Made by a program: the position numbers and the translations under genes. From Paracoccaceae bacterium (lineage in GTDB: Bacteria; Pseudomonadota; Alphaproteobacteria; Rhodobacterales; Rhodobacteraceae), in the NCBI GenBank assembly GCA_015485375.1, contig WFTU01000076.1:1-5429 (forward strand): 5,429 bases of DNA, read 5' to 3'. The notes beneath the pieces are model-generated. The model was given only the letters and a program-made list of their open reading frames with translations, ran no database searches and was not told where the DNA came from. Of the stretch, positions 1-5,379 are shown in pieces (position 1 is the stretch's first letter; each line of letters begins with the position of its first letter).

Positions 1-1016
1 ACAAATACCCCTGCCGCAACCCCTACCAGAACATCGCCGACCTCAAGGCGCAGATCGCCGCCAACGCCAAGGGCATTGCCGAGCTGCAAAAGATGGTCAA
101 ACAGTTCACGCTTCCGGTGGTCAACGCCTACATGAACCACGTTCAGGACAATGCCGAGGAAAACGTCCGCCGCGTGATCGAGGTCCTGAAGGATTCGGAA
201 TGGGAAACGCACACCGATCAGGGCGCGGTCATCAAGGTAAAGATCAGCGTGGACAAGGCGGCGCGCTCCGCCACCGTCGATTTCACCGGCACCTCCGCGC
301 AGCAGGACAGCAACTTCAACGCGCCCGAACCCGTGGCCCGCGCGGCCGTCCTCTATGCCTTCCGCCTGATGGTGGACGGCAACATCCCGATGAATGCCGG
401 CTGCCTGAAACCGATCAACATCATCATCCCCGAGGATTGCATGCTGCGCCCGAAATATCCGGCAGCCGTGGTTGCAGGCAATGTGGAAACCTCGCAACAC
501 GTTACCAACACCCTGCTGGCGGCGCTCGGCGCCATGGCCAATTCGCAAGGCACCATGAACAACCTGACCTTCGGCAATGACGAATACCAGTATTACGAAA
601 CCATCTGCTCCGGCTCCCCCGCCGGTCCCGGTTTCAACGGCACGGATGCGGTGCAGGTGCATATGACCAACTCCCGCCTGACCGACCCCGAAATTCTGGA
701 ATTCCGCTATCCGGTCCTGCTGGAGGATTTCCACATCCGTCGCGGCACCGGCGGCAAGGGCAAATGGCACGCCGGTTCCGGCACACGCCGCACGCTGCGG
801 TTCCTCGAAACCATGGACTGCGCCATCCTGTCCTCGCACCGTACCCTGCCGCCCAAGGGACTGGCCGGTGGCGAGGACGGCGCGCTCGGCCTGACACAGG
901 TGCGCCGCAACGACGGCCGCACGGACACCCTGAAAGGCTGTGACCAGACCGTGCTGGAGGCGGGCGAGGCGGTGATTGTGCAAACACCGACGGCGGGCGG
1001 CTACGGCCGCCCCTAG
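1..1016 (+). CDS. Hydantoinase B/5-oxoprolinase family protein, C-terminal part (5' end outside window)
   Basis: The reading frame is open from base 3 (first full codon) to a TAG stop at 1014-1016, giving 337 residues with no start in view. The family catalyses ATP-dependent opening of 5-oxoproline or hydantoin-type rings in the cytosol; in 5-oxoprolinase the product is glutamate. Seen: the opening residues YPCRNPYQNIADLKAQIAAN match the conserved HyuB segment, followed by NAPEPVARAAVLYAFR, an AGNVETSQ stretch, and a block with FGNDEYQYYET, GPGFNGTDAVQVHMTNSRLTDPE and a glycine-rich tail ending GGYGRP. The YQYYET/MTNSRLTDPE block is more like 5-oxoprolinase (OplaH type) than the methylhydantoinase branch; this assignment comes from memory of the family. 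HyuB subunits are usually about 520-600 residues and fused oxoprolinases about 1200-1300, so part or most of the gene lies to the left. The internal ATG at 93 is not the start. There is no same-strand partner immediately downstream. Confidence 0.9.
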   Translation, partial: KYPCRNPYQNIADLKAQIAANAKGIAELQKMVKQFTLPVVNAYMNHVQDNAEENVRRVIEVLKDSEWETHTDQGAVIKVKISVDKAARSATVDFTGTSAQQDSNFNAPEPVARAAVLYAFRLMVDGNIPMNAGCLKPINIIIPEDCMLRPKYPAAVVAGNVETSQHVTNTLLAALGAMANSQGTMNNLTFGNDEYQYYETICSGSPAGPGFNGTDAVQVHMTNSRLTDPEILEFRYPVLLEDFHIRRGTGGKGKWHAGSGTRRTLRFLETMDCAILSSHRTLPPKGLAGGEDGALGLTQVRRNDGRTDTLKGCDQTVLEAGEAVIVQTPTAGGYGRP

Positions 1017-1022
1017 CGGCCG
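1004..1022 (+). other. GC-rich hairpin spanning the oxoprolinase stop codon
   Basis: A perfect 7-base-pair stem (1004-1010 with 1016-1022) encloses a 5-base loop that contains part of the TAG stop. It contains the GCGGCCGC palindrome at 1016-1023. No T-run follows directly; the nearest (five Ts, 1042-1046) is about 20 bases downstream, so this is not a canonical intrinsic terminator. It could pause ribosomes or polymerase at the gene end, or simply reflect GC-rich coding sequence. Confidence 0.25.
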
Positions 1023-1037
1023 CGACTCCGTGCATAT

Positions 1038-1066
1038 TTGATTTTTCGCATGACCTAATATAGGGT
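1038..1066 (+). promoter_or_regulatory. Possible promoter of the DUF2147-like gene
   Basis: TTGATT (1038-1043) resembles a -35 box and is followed after 17 bases by TAGGGT (1061-1066), a weak -10. Transcription would start near 1073, leaving a leader of about 29 bases. A competing reading is ATGACC (1050-1055), 17 bases, then GCTAAC (1073-1078), closer to the -10 form seen in Caulobacter, with a leader of about 17 bases. The region is AT-richer than its surroundings. The two readings cannot be separated by sequence alone. Confidence 0.35.
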
Positions 1067-1101
1067 CTCCCGGCTAACATGCACCTAACAGGGAGATAAT
1101 A

Positions 1102-1461
1102 ATGAAATTCACCAAAATACTGGCGCTGGCTTTTGCGCTTCTGTCCACGACTTTCGCGCCGGCATTCGCCAGCATCAAGGACGCCCCGCAGGCCTATCTG
1201 CGCAAGGACACGCAAGAGATCATCGTCTTTGTAAACGACGGCAAACTCTACTGCCGCCGCACCGAGGACAACTTCGAGCTGTGCCACGGTATGGAAGAGC
1301 AGCCGGACGGCAGCTGGACCGGTGACAAGATGAAGCATCCCGACATGCCTGGCTTCATGACCTTCAACGGCACGGTGACGTTCCGCGAGGGCGAACTGAC
1401 CATCAAGGGCTGCGCTGTCGGGAATTCCATGTGCGATTCCGAAGTCTGGATTCGCCAGTAA
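1102..1461 (+). CDS. Small secreted protein, C-terminal half DUF2147-like
   Basis: This gene encodes 119 residues. The start is supported by AGGGAG at 1090-1095, six bases before the ATG. Residues 1-23 form a clear Sec signal peptide: K2/K5, a hydrophobic stretch from about 6 to 18, and an AFA cleavage site before Ser24. The mature protein of about 96 residues should be periplasmic. It contains four cysteines (51, 61, 104, 111), enough for two disulfides. The C-terminal segment (roughly 84-119), with a GTVTF strand, GELTIKGC and a final EVWIR, resembles the end of DUF2147 proteins (a Y.G.l.l.-L.v.GC--c.-.-W.R pattern). The first half lacks an obvious DUF2147 W/G pattern, so the match is partial. 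No enzymatic function is known for the family and no catalytic motif is visible. It is a single gene, 85 bases after the oxoprolinase gene and convergent with the pilin gene. Confidence 0.85.
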   Translation: MKFTKILALAFALLSTTFAPAFASIKDAPQAYLRKDTQEIIVFVNDGKLYCRRTEDNFELCHGMEEQPDGSWTGDKMKHPDMPGFMTFNGTVTFREGELTIKGCAVGNSMCDSEVWIRQ

Positions 1462-1470
1462 TCCGAAATT

Positions 1471-1495
1471 TTCGCGGGGGCAACGCTCCCGTGAA
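1471..1495 (+). terminator. Hairpin after the DUF2147-like gene, possible terminator
   Basis: Ten bases after the stop, 1471-1481 can pair with 1485-1495 over 11 base pairs with a three-base AAC loop. Two of the pairs are G:U (1474:1492 and 1479:1487) in the + strand RNA; in the - strand RNA they would be A/C mismatches, so the structure is more stable in the transcript of the upstream gene. There is no U-tract after it, only GTGAACACCG-like sequence, so efficient intrinsic termination is uncertain. It could instead protect the mRNA 3' end. Confidence 0.45.
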
Positions 1496-1500
1496 CACCG

Positions 1501-1719
1501 TTATTGCCCGCTTACGATTGTCGAATTGTTGGTGGCGGCTTGCGTCAGCGTATCATCGATTCCCTCGTTGATATTGACGGTGCCGGAGTTGATGCCGTTG
1601 TAGATCACGAGCACCACGGCCATGGCAATACCGACGATCGCACTCGTAAGCACAACAAAATCAACGGTTACTGCTCCAAGTTCGTCATTCAGGAACGCTT
1701 TAAATATACCGGACCACAT
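1501..1719 (-). CDS. Flp/type IVb pilin-like protein
   Basis: This gene encodes 72 residues. A short polar leader (1-15) ends in DELG, followed by AVTVDF and a hydrophobic helix from about 21 to 40 (VVLTSAIVGIAMAVVLVIY). This is the class of Flp prepilins cut after Gly by the TadV prepilin peptidase, whose consensus is G, four residues, then E-Y; here the +5 and +6 residues are Asp20 and Phe21. The mature product would be about 57 residues with a polar Asn/Thr/Ser-rich tail. Flp pilins assemble into Tad adhesion pili, but no tad assembly gene is in the window, so this copy is an orphan here. A GAAAGAG sequence at 1726-1732 lies six bases upstream of the ATG. GC content by count is about 50 % (109 of 219), visibly lower than that of the neighbours. 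The gene converges with the DUF2147-like gene. An alternative is a small membrane protein that only mimics a pilin. Confidence 0.8.
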   Translation of the reverse strand: MWSGIFKAFLNDELGAVTVDFVVLTSAIVGIAMAVVLVIYNGINSGTVNINEGIDDTLTQAATNNSTIVSGQ

Positions 1720-1757
1720 CGCCGACTCTTTCTAATCTAGACAGTTTAAAACAGGAC

Positions 1758-1785
1758 TTACAAAAAGGAAGTTACAAAATCCTTT
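1758..1785. repeat. Short direct and inverted repeats upstream of the pilin gene
   Basis: TTACAAAA occurs at 1758-1765 and again at 1772-1779 (14-base period), and TTAC recurs at 1784 and 1791. Overlapping these, AAAGGA (1764-1769) and TCCTTT (1780-1785) form an inverted repeat with a 10-base gap. The stretch 1741-1800 is only one-third GC by count. It lies 39-66 bases upstream of the pilin start and about 120-150 bases upstream of the DUF302 start, so it may be a regulator site or UP-like AT-rich element. No clear -35/-10 pair for the pilin gene was identified. Confidence 0.35.
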
Positions 1786-1847
1786 ACAGATTACGTCAGG
1801 AATCGGGCGAAAATTAGGCACGACCCCGCAGAACGGCCCCGAGGCCA

Positions 1848-1875
1848 TTGATTGCGCGGATTCCCGCCCTATCTA
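1848..1875 (+). promoter_or_regulatory. Possible promoter of the DUF302 gene
   Basis: TTGATT (1848-1853) is followed after 16 bases by TATCTA (1870-1875). Transcription would start around 1882, leaving a leader of about 26 bases that contains the ribosome binding site. The same TTGATT hexamer is the candidate -35 of the DUF2147-like gene. The -10 match is weak. Confidence 0.35.
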
Positions 1876-1894
1876 TCCAGCAAACCCACTCAAC

Positions 1895-1899
1895 AGGAG
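1895..1899 (+). promoter_or_regulatory. Ribosome binding site fixing the DUF302 start
   Basis: AGGAG lies eight bases before the ATG at 1908. It selects this start over an in-frame TTG at 1848, which falls in the candidate promoter and would add 20 residues not belonging to the DUF302 fold. Confidence 0.8.
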
Positions 1900-1907
1900 A
1901 CACAAAG

Positions 1908-2309
1908 ATGTCCGACACATTCTTCATTGAAAAAACCTTTCCCGGCAGCACCGACGAGGTGATCGAGAAAGTCACCGCCGCGCTTGGCGCGCAGGGCTTC
2001 GGCATCCTGACCCGCGTTGATGTCGACAAGACCCTCAAGAAAAAAATCGACGTCGATTTCCGCCCCTATGTGATCCTCGGCGCCTGTAATCCCGGCCTCG
2101 CGCATCAGGCGCTCAACGCCCGCGCCGATGTCGGCCTGATGCTGCCCTGCAATGTCACTGTGGAACAGTCCGGCGACAACGAATGCACCGTGCGCTTCCT
2201 CGACCCGATCGCCATGATGACCTTCCAGAACCTCGGCACCAATGACGATCTGAAAGCCATCGGCGCACAGGCCGCCGAGAAAATCTCCGCCGCTGCCGCG
2301 TCGCTATAA
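1908..2309 (+). CDS. DUF302 domain-containing protein
   Basis: This gene encodes 133 residues, the usual size for a single-domain DUF302 protein, with no signal peptide or membrane segment, so it is probably cytosolic. Recognisable family motifs are FGILTRVDV (31-39), TLKKK (42-46), FRPY (51-54), LGACNP (57-62), LMLPCNV (77-83) and a late DP (99-100). Cys60 and Cys81 sit in the two conserved motifs. The family has known structures but no established biochemical role; metal or small-ligand binding by the cysteine region would be a guess. The start is set by AGGAG at 1895-1899. The last codon and stop overlap the end of the convergent DUF1489 gene by six bases, leaving no room for a terminator between them. 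Confidence 0.93.
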   Translation: MSDTFFIEKTFPGSTDEVIEKVTAALGAQGFGILTRVDVDKTLKKKIDVDFRPYVILGACNPGLAHQALNARADVGLMLPCNVTVEQSGDNECTVRFLDPIAMMTFQNLGTNDDLKAIGAQAAEKISAAAASL

Positions 2310-2747
2310 CACCCCGAGGGCTGCCAGCTCCGCCTGAAGCGCGCTTGGCAGCTCCTCCTGACCGATTTGAAACAGGCCGGTGTCCTTCGGGGCATCGGCC
2401 TTTTGCAAATAGCGCCAGCCCTGAAACGGCCGTTTCTTGAATGCCTCGGTCAGCACGATCTGCGGGTCCAGCACGATGCCGCAGCGCCGGATGCCGTCCT
2501 CGCCGATCACCTCGTCGAGCCGCAAAATCCCCTGCCGCGCCAGCATATGCCCCTTGATTACCCAGTAAAGCGAACCACCATCGAGCAGCTCCGCCGCCCG
2601 TTTCGGCCACATCCGCGTGACATGGCGCTGCATCTCCGGCAGCCCCTCGGCCCGCTGCCCCTCGGCCCGCCGCCGCTGGAAATCCGCCAGATGGCTGACC
2701 GATTCCACGCCCACGCACAGTTTCACAAGATGTAGATCCCCGCTCAT
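2304..2747 (-). CDS. DUF1489 family protein
   Basis: This gene encodes 147 residues and covers the whole family length. DUF1489 is a conserved alphaproteobacterial family of unknown function. Diagnostic blocks are LHLVKLCVG (5-13), RHVTRMWPKR (41-50), GGSLYWVIKG (57-66), DGIRRCGIVLDP (84-95) and RPFQGWRYL (106-114). There is no signal peptide or membrane helix; it is predicted cytosolic. The ATG at 2745-2747 is kept because the conserved HLVKLC block follows four residues later, although the ribosome binding site is poor (only an AGGG two to five bases before the ATG). A GTG at residue 8 would cut into the conserved block. It is divergent from nrdJ with 118 bases between the starts, and convergent with the DUF302 gene with overlapping ends. 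No functional link to either neighbour is known to me. Confidence 0.92.
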   Translation of the reverse strand: MSGDLHLVKLCVGVESVSHLADFQRRRAEGQRAEGLPEMQRHVTRMWPKRAAELLDGGSLYWVIKGHMLARQGILRLDEVIGEDGIRRCGIVLDPQIVLTEAFKKRPFQGWRYLQKADAPKDTGLFQIGQEELPSALQAELAALGVL

Positions 2748-2767
2748 GCCCTGTTTCTAACGCAGGC

Positions 2768-2846
2768 GTGGGCGGACTACCACCGTAAGCCGGATCAAAA
2801 TTCTTGCTTTGTTCGCCGTCGCGGCGTAGCTTGCCTATCCGCCCAC
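2768..2846. repeat. 9-base inverted repeat in the DUF1489/nrdJ divergent region
   Basis: GTGGGCGGA (2768-2776) and its exact reverse complement TCCGCCCAC (2838-2846) flank a 61-base centre. Read in the direction of each gene, TCCGCCCAC therefore ends 20 bases before the DUF1489 ATG and 19 bases before the nrdJ ATG. Between the arms is a small perfect stem-loop, CGCCG-TCG-CGGCG (2814-2826). This could be a shared regulatory or transcription-start-proximal element of both genes, or chance in GC-rich sequence. Confidence 0.4.
2804..2832 (+). promoter_or_regulatory. Possible nrdJ promoter
   Basis: TTGCTT (2804-2809) and TAGCTT (2827-2832) are separated by 17 bases, each matching about half of the sigma-70 consensus. 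The start would fall near 2839, inside or next to the TCCGCCCAC element, with a leader of about 27 bases carrying GGAG at 2853-2856. I see no NrdR-type box pair, and the leader is too short for a cobalamin riboswitch. Confidence 0.3.
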
Positions 2847-2865
2847 CAGACCGGAGTTTTCGCCC

Positions 2866-5139
2866 ATGACCGCCTTTGCCGCCCCGATTTCCGAATCCAT
2901 CTGGGACATGAAATACCGTTTCAAAACCCCCGAGGGCGGCGCGATCGACGAAACCGTCGAGGACAGCTGGCGCCGCGTCGCCCGTACTCTGGCCGCCATC
3001 GAGGACACTCCCGCCGACTGGGAGGAAAAATTCTATCACGCGCTGGAGGATTTCAAATTCCTCCCCGCCGGCCGCATCCTCGCCGGTGCCGGCACCAGAC
3101 GCGCCGTGACCCTGTTCAACTGTTTCGTCATGGGCACCATCCCCGACACCATGAGCGGGATTTTCGACGGCTTGAAAGAGGCCGCGCTGACCATGCAGCA
3201 GGGCGGCGGCATCGGCTATGATTTCTCCACCCTGCGCCCGCGCGGGGCCGCGGTGGAGGGCGTGGGCGCCGACGCCTCCGGCCCGCTGTCCTTCATGGAC
3301 GTCTGGGACGCCATGTGCCGCACCATCATGTCCGCCGGCTCGCGCCGCGGCGCCATGATGGCCACCATGCGCGTCGATCACCCCGATATCGAGGATTTCA
3401 TCACCGCCAAACGCGACGCCGCCCGCCTGCGCATGTTCAACCTCTCGGTCCTGATCACCGACCCGTTCATGGAGGCCGTGAAGGCCGACAAATCCTGGGA
3501 TCTGGTGTTCAAAGGCAAGGTCTACCACACCGTTCAGGCGCGCGACCTGTGGAACAAGATCATGCGTTCCACCTATGATTTCGCCGAACCGGGCGTGATT
3601 TTCATCGACCGGATCAACGAGAAAAACAACCTGAACTATATCGAGACCATCGCCGCCACCAACCCCTGCGGTGAACAACCCCTGCCGCCCTACGGTGCCT
3701 GCCTGTTGGGGTCGATCAACCTCGCGCGTCTTGTCGACAACCCGTTCGAGGGCGACGCCGTCCTTAACCTCGAACAGCTCGACAATCTGGTCGCCACCGC
3801 CATCCGCATGATGGACAACGTGATAGACGTCTCCCGCTTCCCGCTGCCGCAGCCGGAACAGGAAGCGCAGGCCAAGCGCCGCATCGGCCTCGGCGTCACC
3901 GGCCTCGCCGATGCGCTGTTGATGCTCGGCCTGAAATACGGCAGCGAAGAAGCCGCCGCCCAGACCTCCGAGTGGCTCAAGGCCATCGCCGTCACCTCCT
4001 ACCGCACCTCCGCCCGTCTCGCCGCCGAAAAAGGCGCCTTCCCGCTGTTCGAGGAAGGCCCCTATCTTTCCGGTGACATGATGCGGAAAATGGACATCGA
4101 GACCCGCGAACTGGTCGCCGAACACGGCATCCGCAACGCTTTGTTAACCTCGATCGCCCCCACCGGCACGATCTCCCTCTACGCCGGCAACGTCTCCAGC
4201 GGCATCGAACCGGTGTTCGCCTATTCCTACACCCGCAAGGTGCTGCAACCCGACGGTTCGCGCACCGAGGAAGAAGTCACCGACTACGCCGTCAAACTCT
4301 GGCGCGAGAAATTCGGCGATGCGGAGCTGCCGGAGCATTTCGTCAACGCCCAGACCCTCGCCCCGCTCGACCATGTGCGCATGCAGGCCGCCGCGCAGGA
4401 GTGGATCGATTCCAGCATCTCCAAAACCATCAACTGCCCCGAGGATATCTCCTTCGACGATTTCCAGCAGGTCTATATGGAGGCATGGGACAGCGGCTGC
4501 AAAGGCTGCACCACCTACCGCCCCAACGGCATCACCGGCTCGGTCCTTTCCGTCAGCGAGAAGGTCGAGGCCAAGCCGGAAGGCGAGGCCCCCGACCACG
4601 CGGGCGATGTGGTCTACCTGTCCGAACCCCTCGACCGGCCCGAAAACCTGCAAGGCCAGACCTACAAGATCAAATGGCCCGAATCCGAACACGCCATCTA
4701 CATCACCATCAACGACGTCATCATCGGCGGCCACCGCCGCCCGTTCGAGGTGTTCATCAACTCCAAGAACATGGAACATTTCGCCTGGACCGTGGCCCTC
4801 ACCCGCATGATCTCGGCCGTGTTCCGGCGTGGCGGCGACGTCTCTTTTGTGGTCGAGGAACTCAAGGCCGTTTTTGATCCGCGCGGCGGCGCATGGGTCG
4901 GCGGCAAATACATCCCCTCGATCCTCGCGGCCATCGGCGGCGTCATCGAGCGCCACATGATCGAAACCGGCTTTATCGAGGGCGAGGGAATGGGCCTCAA
5001 ATCCGACCCGCAGGCCGAGGCCATGGCCGTCGGCGAGCCCCCCCGCGGCAAAGCCTGCCCCGCCTGCGGCCAATACGCCATGCGCATGGTCGAGGGCTGC
5101 ATGACCTGCGCCGAATGCGGGCACAGCAAGTGCGGCTAG
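2866..5139 (+). CDS. nrdJ: Adenosylcobalamin-dependent (class II) ribonucleotide reductase
   Basis: This gene encodes 757 residues. The enzyme reduces ribonucleotides to deoxyribonucleotides in the cytosol, using vitamin B12 coenzyme to generate a thiyl radical, so it works with or without oxygen. The active-site set is complete: Cys86 in LFNCFV, then NPCGE (266-270) giving Asn266, radical Cys268 and Glu270, and Cys279 in YGACLLGSINL. The 11-residue spacing of Cys268 to Cys279 matches the spacing I recall for the Thermotoga maritima class II enzyme (Cys322/Cys333). PTGTISLYAGNVSSGIEPVF (432-451) is the phosphate-binding and barrel region. A linker (about 562-597) leads to a TSCPD domain (about 598-698), then a cysteine-rich tail with CPAC (731-734), CMTCAEC (745-751) and a final KCG, probably a zinc-ribbon and/or re-reduction arm. 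There is no N-terminal ATP-cone. The start has GGAG at 2853-2856. The stop overlaps the convergent 66-codon gene by four bases. Confidence 0.96.
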   Translation: MTAFAAPISESIWDMKYRFKTPEGGAIDETVEDSWRRVARTLAAIEDTPADWEEKFYHALEDFKFLPAGRILAGAGTRRAVTLFNCFVMGTIPDTMSGIFDGLKEAALTMQQGGGIGYDFSTLRPRGAAVEGVGADASGPLSFMDVWDAMCRTIMSAGSRRGAMMATMRVDHPDIEDFITAKRDAARLRMFNLSVLITDPFMEAVKADKSWDLVFKGKVYHTVQARDLWNKIMRSTYDFAEPGVIFIDRINEKNNLNYIETIAATNPCGEQPLPPYGACLLGSINLARLVDNPFEGDAVLNLEQLDNLVATAIRMMDNVIDVSRFPLPQPEQEAQAKRRIGLGVTGLADALLMLGLKYGSEEAAAQTSEWLKAIAVTSYRTSARLAAEKGAFPLFEEGPYLSGDMMRKMDIETRELVAEHGIRNALLTSIAPTGTISLYAGNVSSGIEPVFAYSYTRKVLQPDGSRTEEEVTDYAVKLWREKFGDAELPEHFVNAQTLAPLDHVRMQAAAQEWIDSSISKTINCPEDISFDDFQQVYMEAWDSGCKGCTTYRPNGITGSVLSVSEKVEAKPEGEAPDHAGDVVYLSEPLDRPENLQGQTYKIKWPESEHAIYITINDVIIGGHRRPFEVFINSKNMEHFAWTVALTRMISAVFRRGGDVSFVVEELKAVFDPRGGAWVGGKYIPSILAAIGGVIERHMIETGFIEGEGMGLKSDPQAEAMAVGEPPRGKACPACGQYAMRMVEGCMTCAECGHSKCG

Positions 5140-5336
5140 TGCCCCAGTAGTTCCCCGAGCGCCTTCATACGGGTGAAGAACTCCGCCTCGTTGACGCGCG
5201 GAATAATCACCTCGCACCCGTTGATCCGGAAATAGGCATGCGGCCCGACCCCCGGCACGCCGACGCTGCCGAAGGCCACTTCTGTCGCCACTTCCCCGTC
5301 GCGCGGCTCCGTGACGGTTTTCTCGAAATATTTCAT
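5136..5336 (-). CDS. Conserved-looking 66-residue protein of unknown function
   Basis: I do not recognise a family. The start at 5334-5336 is chosen because GGAGG (5345-5349) sits eight bases upstream; a longer in-frame start at 5415-5417 would add 27 residues across the ribosome binding site and the candidate promoter. The protein is soluble-looking, with no signal peptide or membrane helix. It begins MKYFEKTVTEPRDGEVATEV and continues with a glycine/valine-rich turn (FGSVGVPGVGPHAYF, 22-36), a strand-like RINGCEVIIPRV (37-48) with one cysteine (41), and a charged C-terminal helix (EAEFFTRMKALGELL, 50-64). The pattern suggests a small compact alpha/beta fold. It converges on nrdJ, and the two TAG stops share CTAG at 5136-5139. 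The codons are GC-rich like its neighbours, and the strong SD favours a genuine gene. Confidence 0.75.
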   Translation of the reverse strand: MKYFEKTVTEPRDGEVATEVAFGSVGVPGVGPHAYFRINGCEVIIPRVNEAEFFTRMKALGELLGH

Positions 5337-5344
5337 GTTTTTCG

Positions 5345-5349
5345 CCTCC
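5345..5349 (-). promoter_or_regulatory. Strong ribosome binding site for the 66-residue protein
   Basis: On the minus strand GGAGG is followed by an eight-base spacer and then ATG at 5336. It is the best Shine-Dalgarno sequence in the window and decides the start of this gene. Confidence 0.8.
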
Positions 5350-5370
5350 CGCTCCCGATATGGCTGCACG

Positions 5371-5379
5371 AGCATAGCA
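5371..5379 (-). promoter_or_regulatory. Possible extended -10 promoter of the 66-residue protein gene
   Basis: On the minus strand the sequence reads TGC-TATGCT (5379 down to 5371), an extended -10 form; a second, overlapping TATGCT occupies 5376-5381. Transcription would begin near 5363-5364, giving a leader of about 27 bases with the GGAGG site inside it. No good -35 hexamer lies 16-18 bases upstream, which is tolerable for an extended -10 promoter. Nothing further is recognised between here and the window end. Confidence 0.4.

Noticed and set aside
1016..1023. GCGGCCGC palindrome after the oxoprolinase gene
   Set aside because: A rare-cutter-type palindrome at a gene end might suggest a cloning scar, but it is common enough in GC-rich genomes and the surrounding sequence is continuous and natural-looking.
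634..1338. 234-codon minus-strand frame crossing the oxoprolinase end and the DUF2147-like gene
   Set aside because: It is Arg/Pro/Ser-rich without family resemblance and runs across the intergenic region and through two well supported genes.
1504..1740. 78-codon plus-strand frame opposite the pilin gene
   Set aside because: The minus-strand frame here has a prepilin leader and a hydrophobic helix typical of Flp pilins, while the plus-strand translation has no features.
2748..2865. Cobalamin riboswitch upstream of the B12-dependent reductase
   Set aside because: The whole intergenic region is 118 bases, shared by two divergent genes, and I see no B12-box-like sequence; such riboswitches are normally longer.
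2155..4125. Long open frame of 656 codons on the minus strand
   Set aside because: It lies antisense to nrdJ, DUF1489 and DUF302 genes, and its translation is Gly/Ala/His/Asp/Arg-rich low complexity with no recognisable domain. It is a by-product of GC-rich third-position bias in the real genes.
4144..5217. 357-codon open frame on the minus strand opposite the nrdJ 3' half
   Set aside because: The same antisense bias applies: the composition is low complexity and nrdJ, with intact catalytic motifs, explains the stretch. It would also overlap the better supported 66-codon gene.
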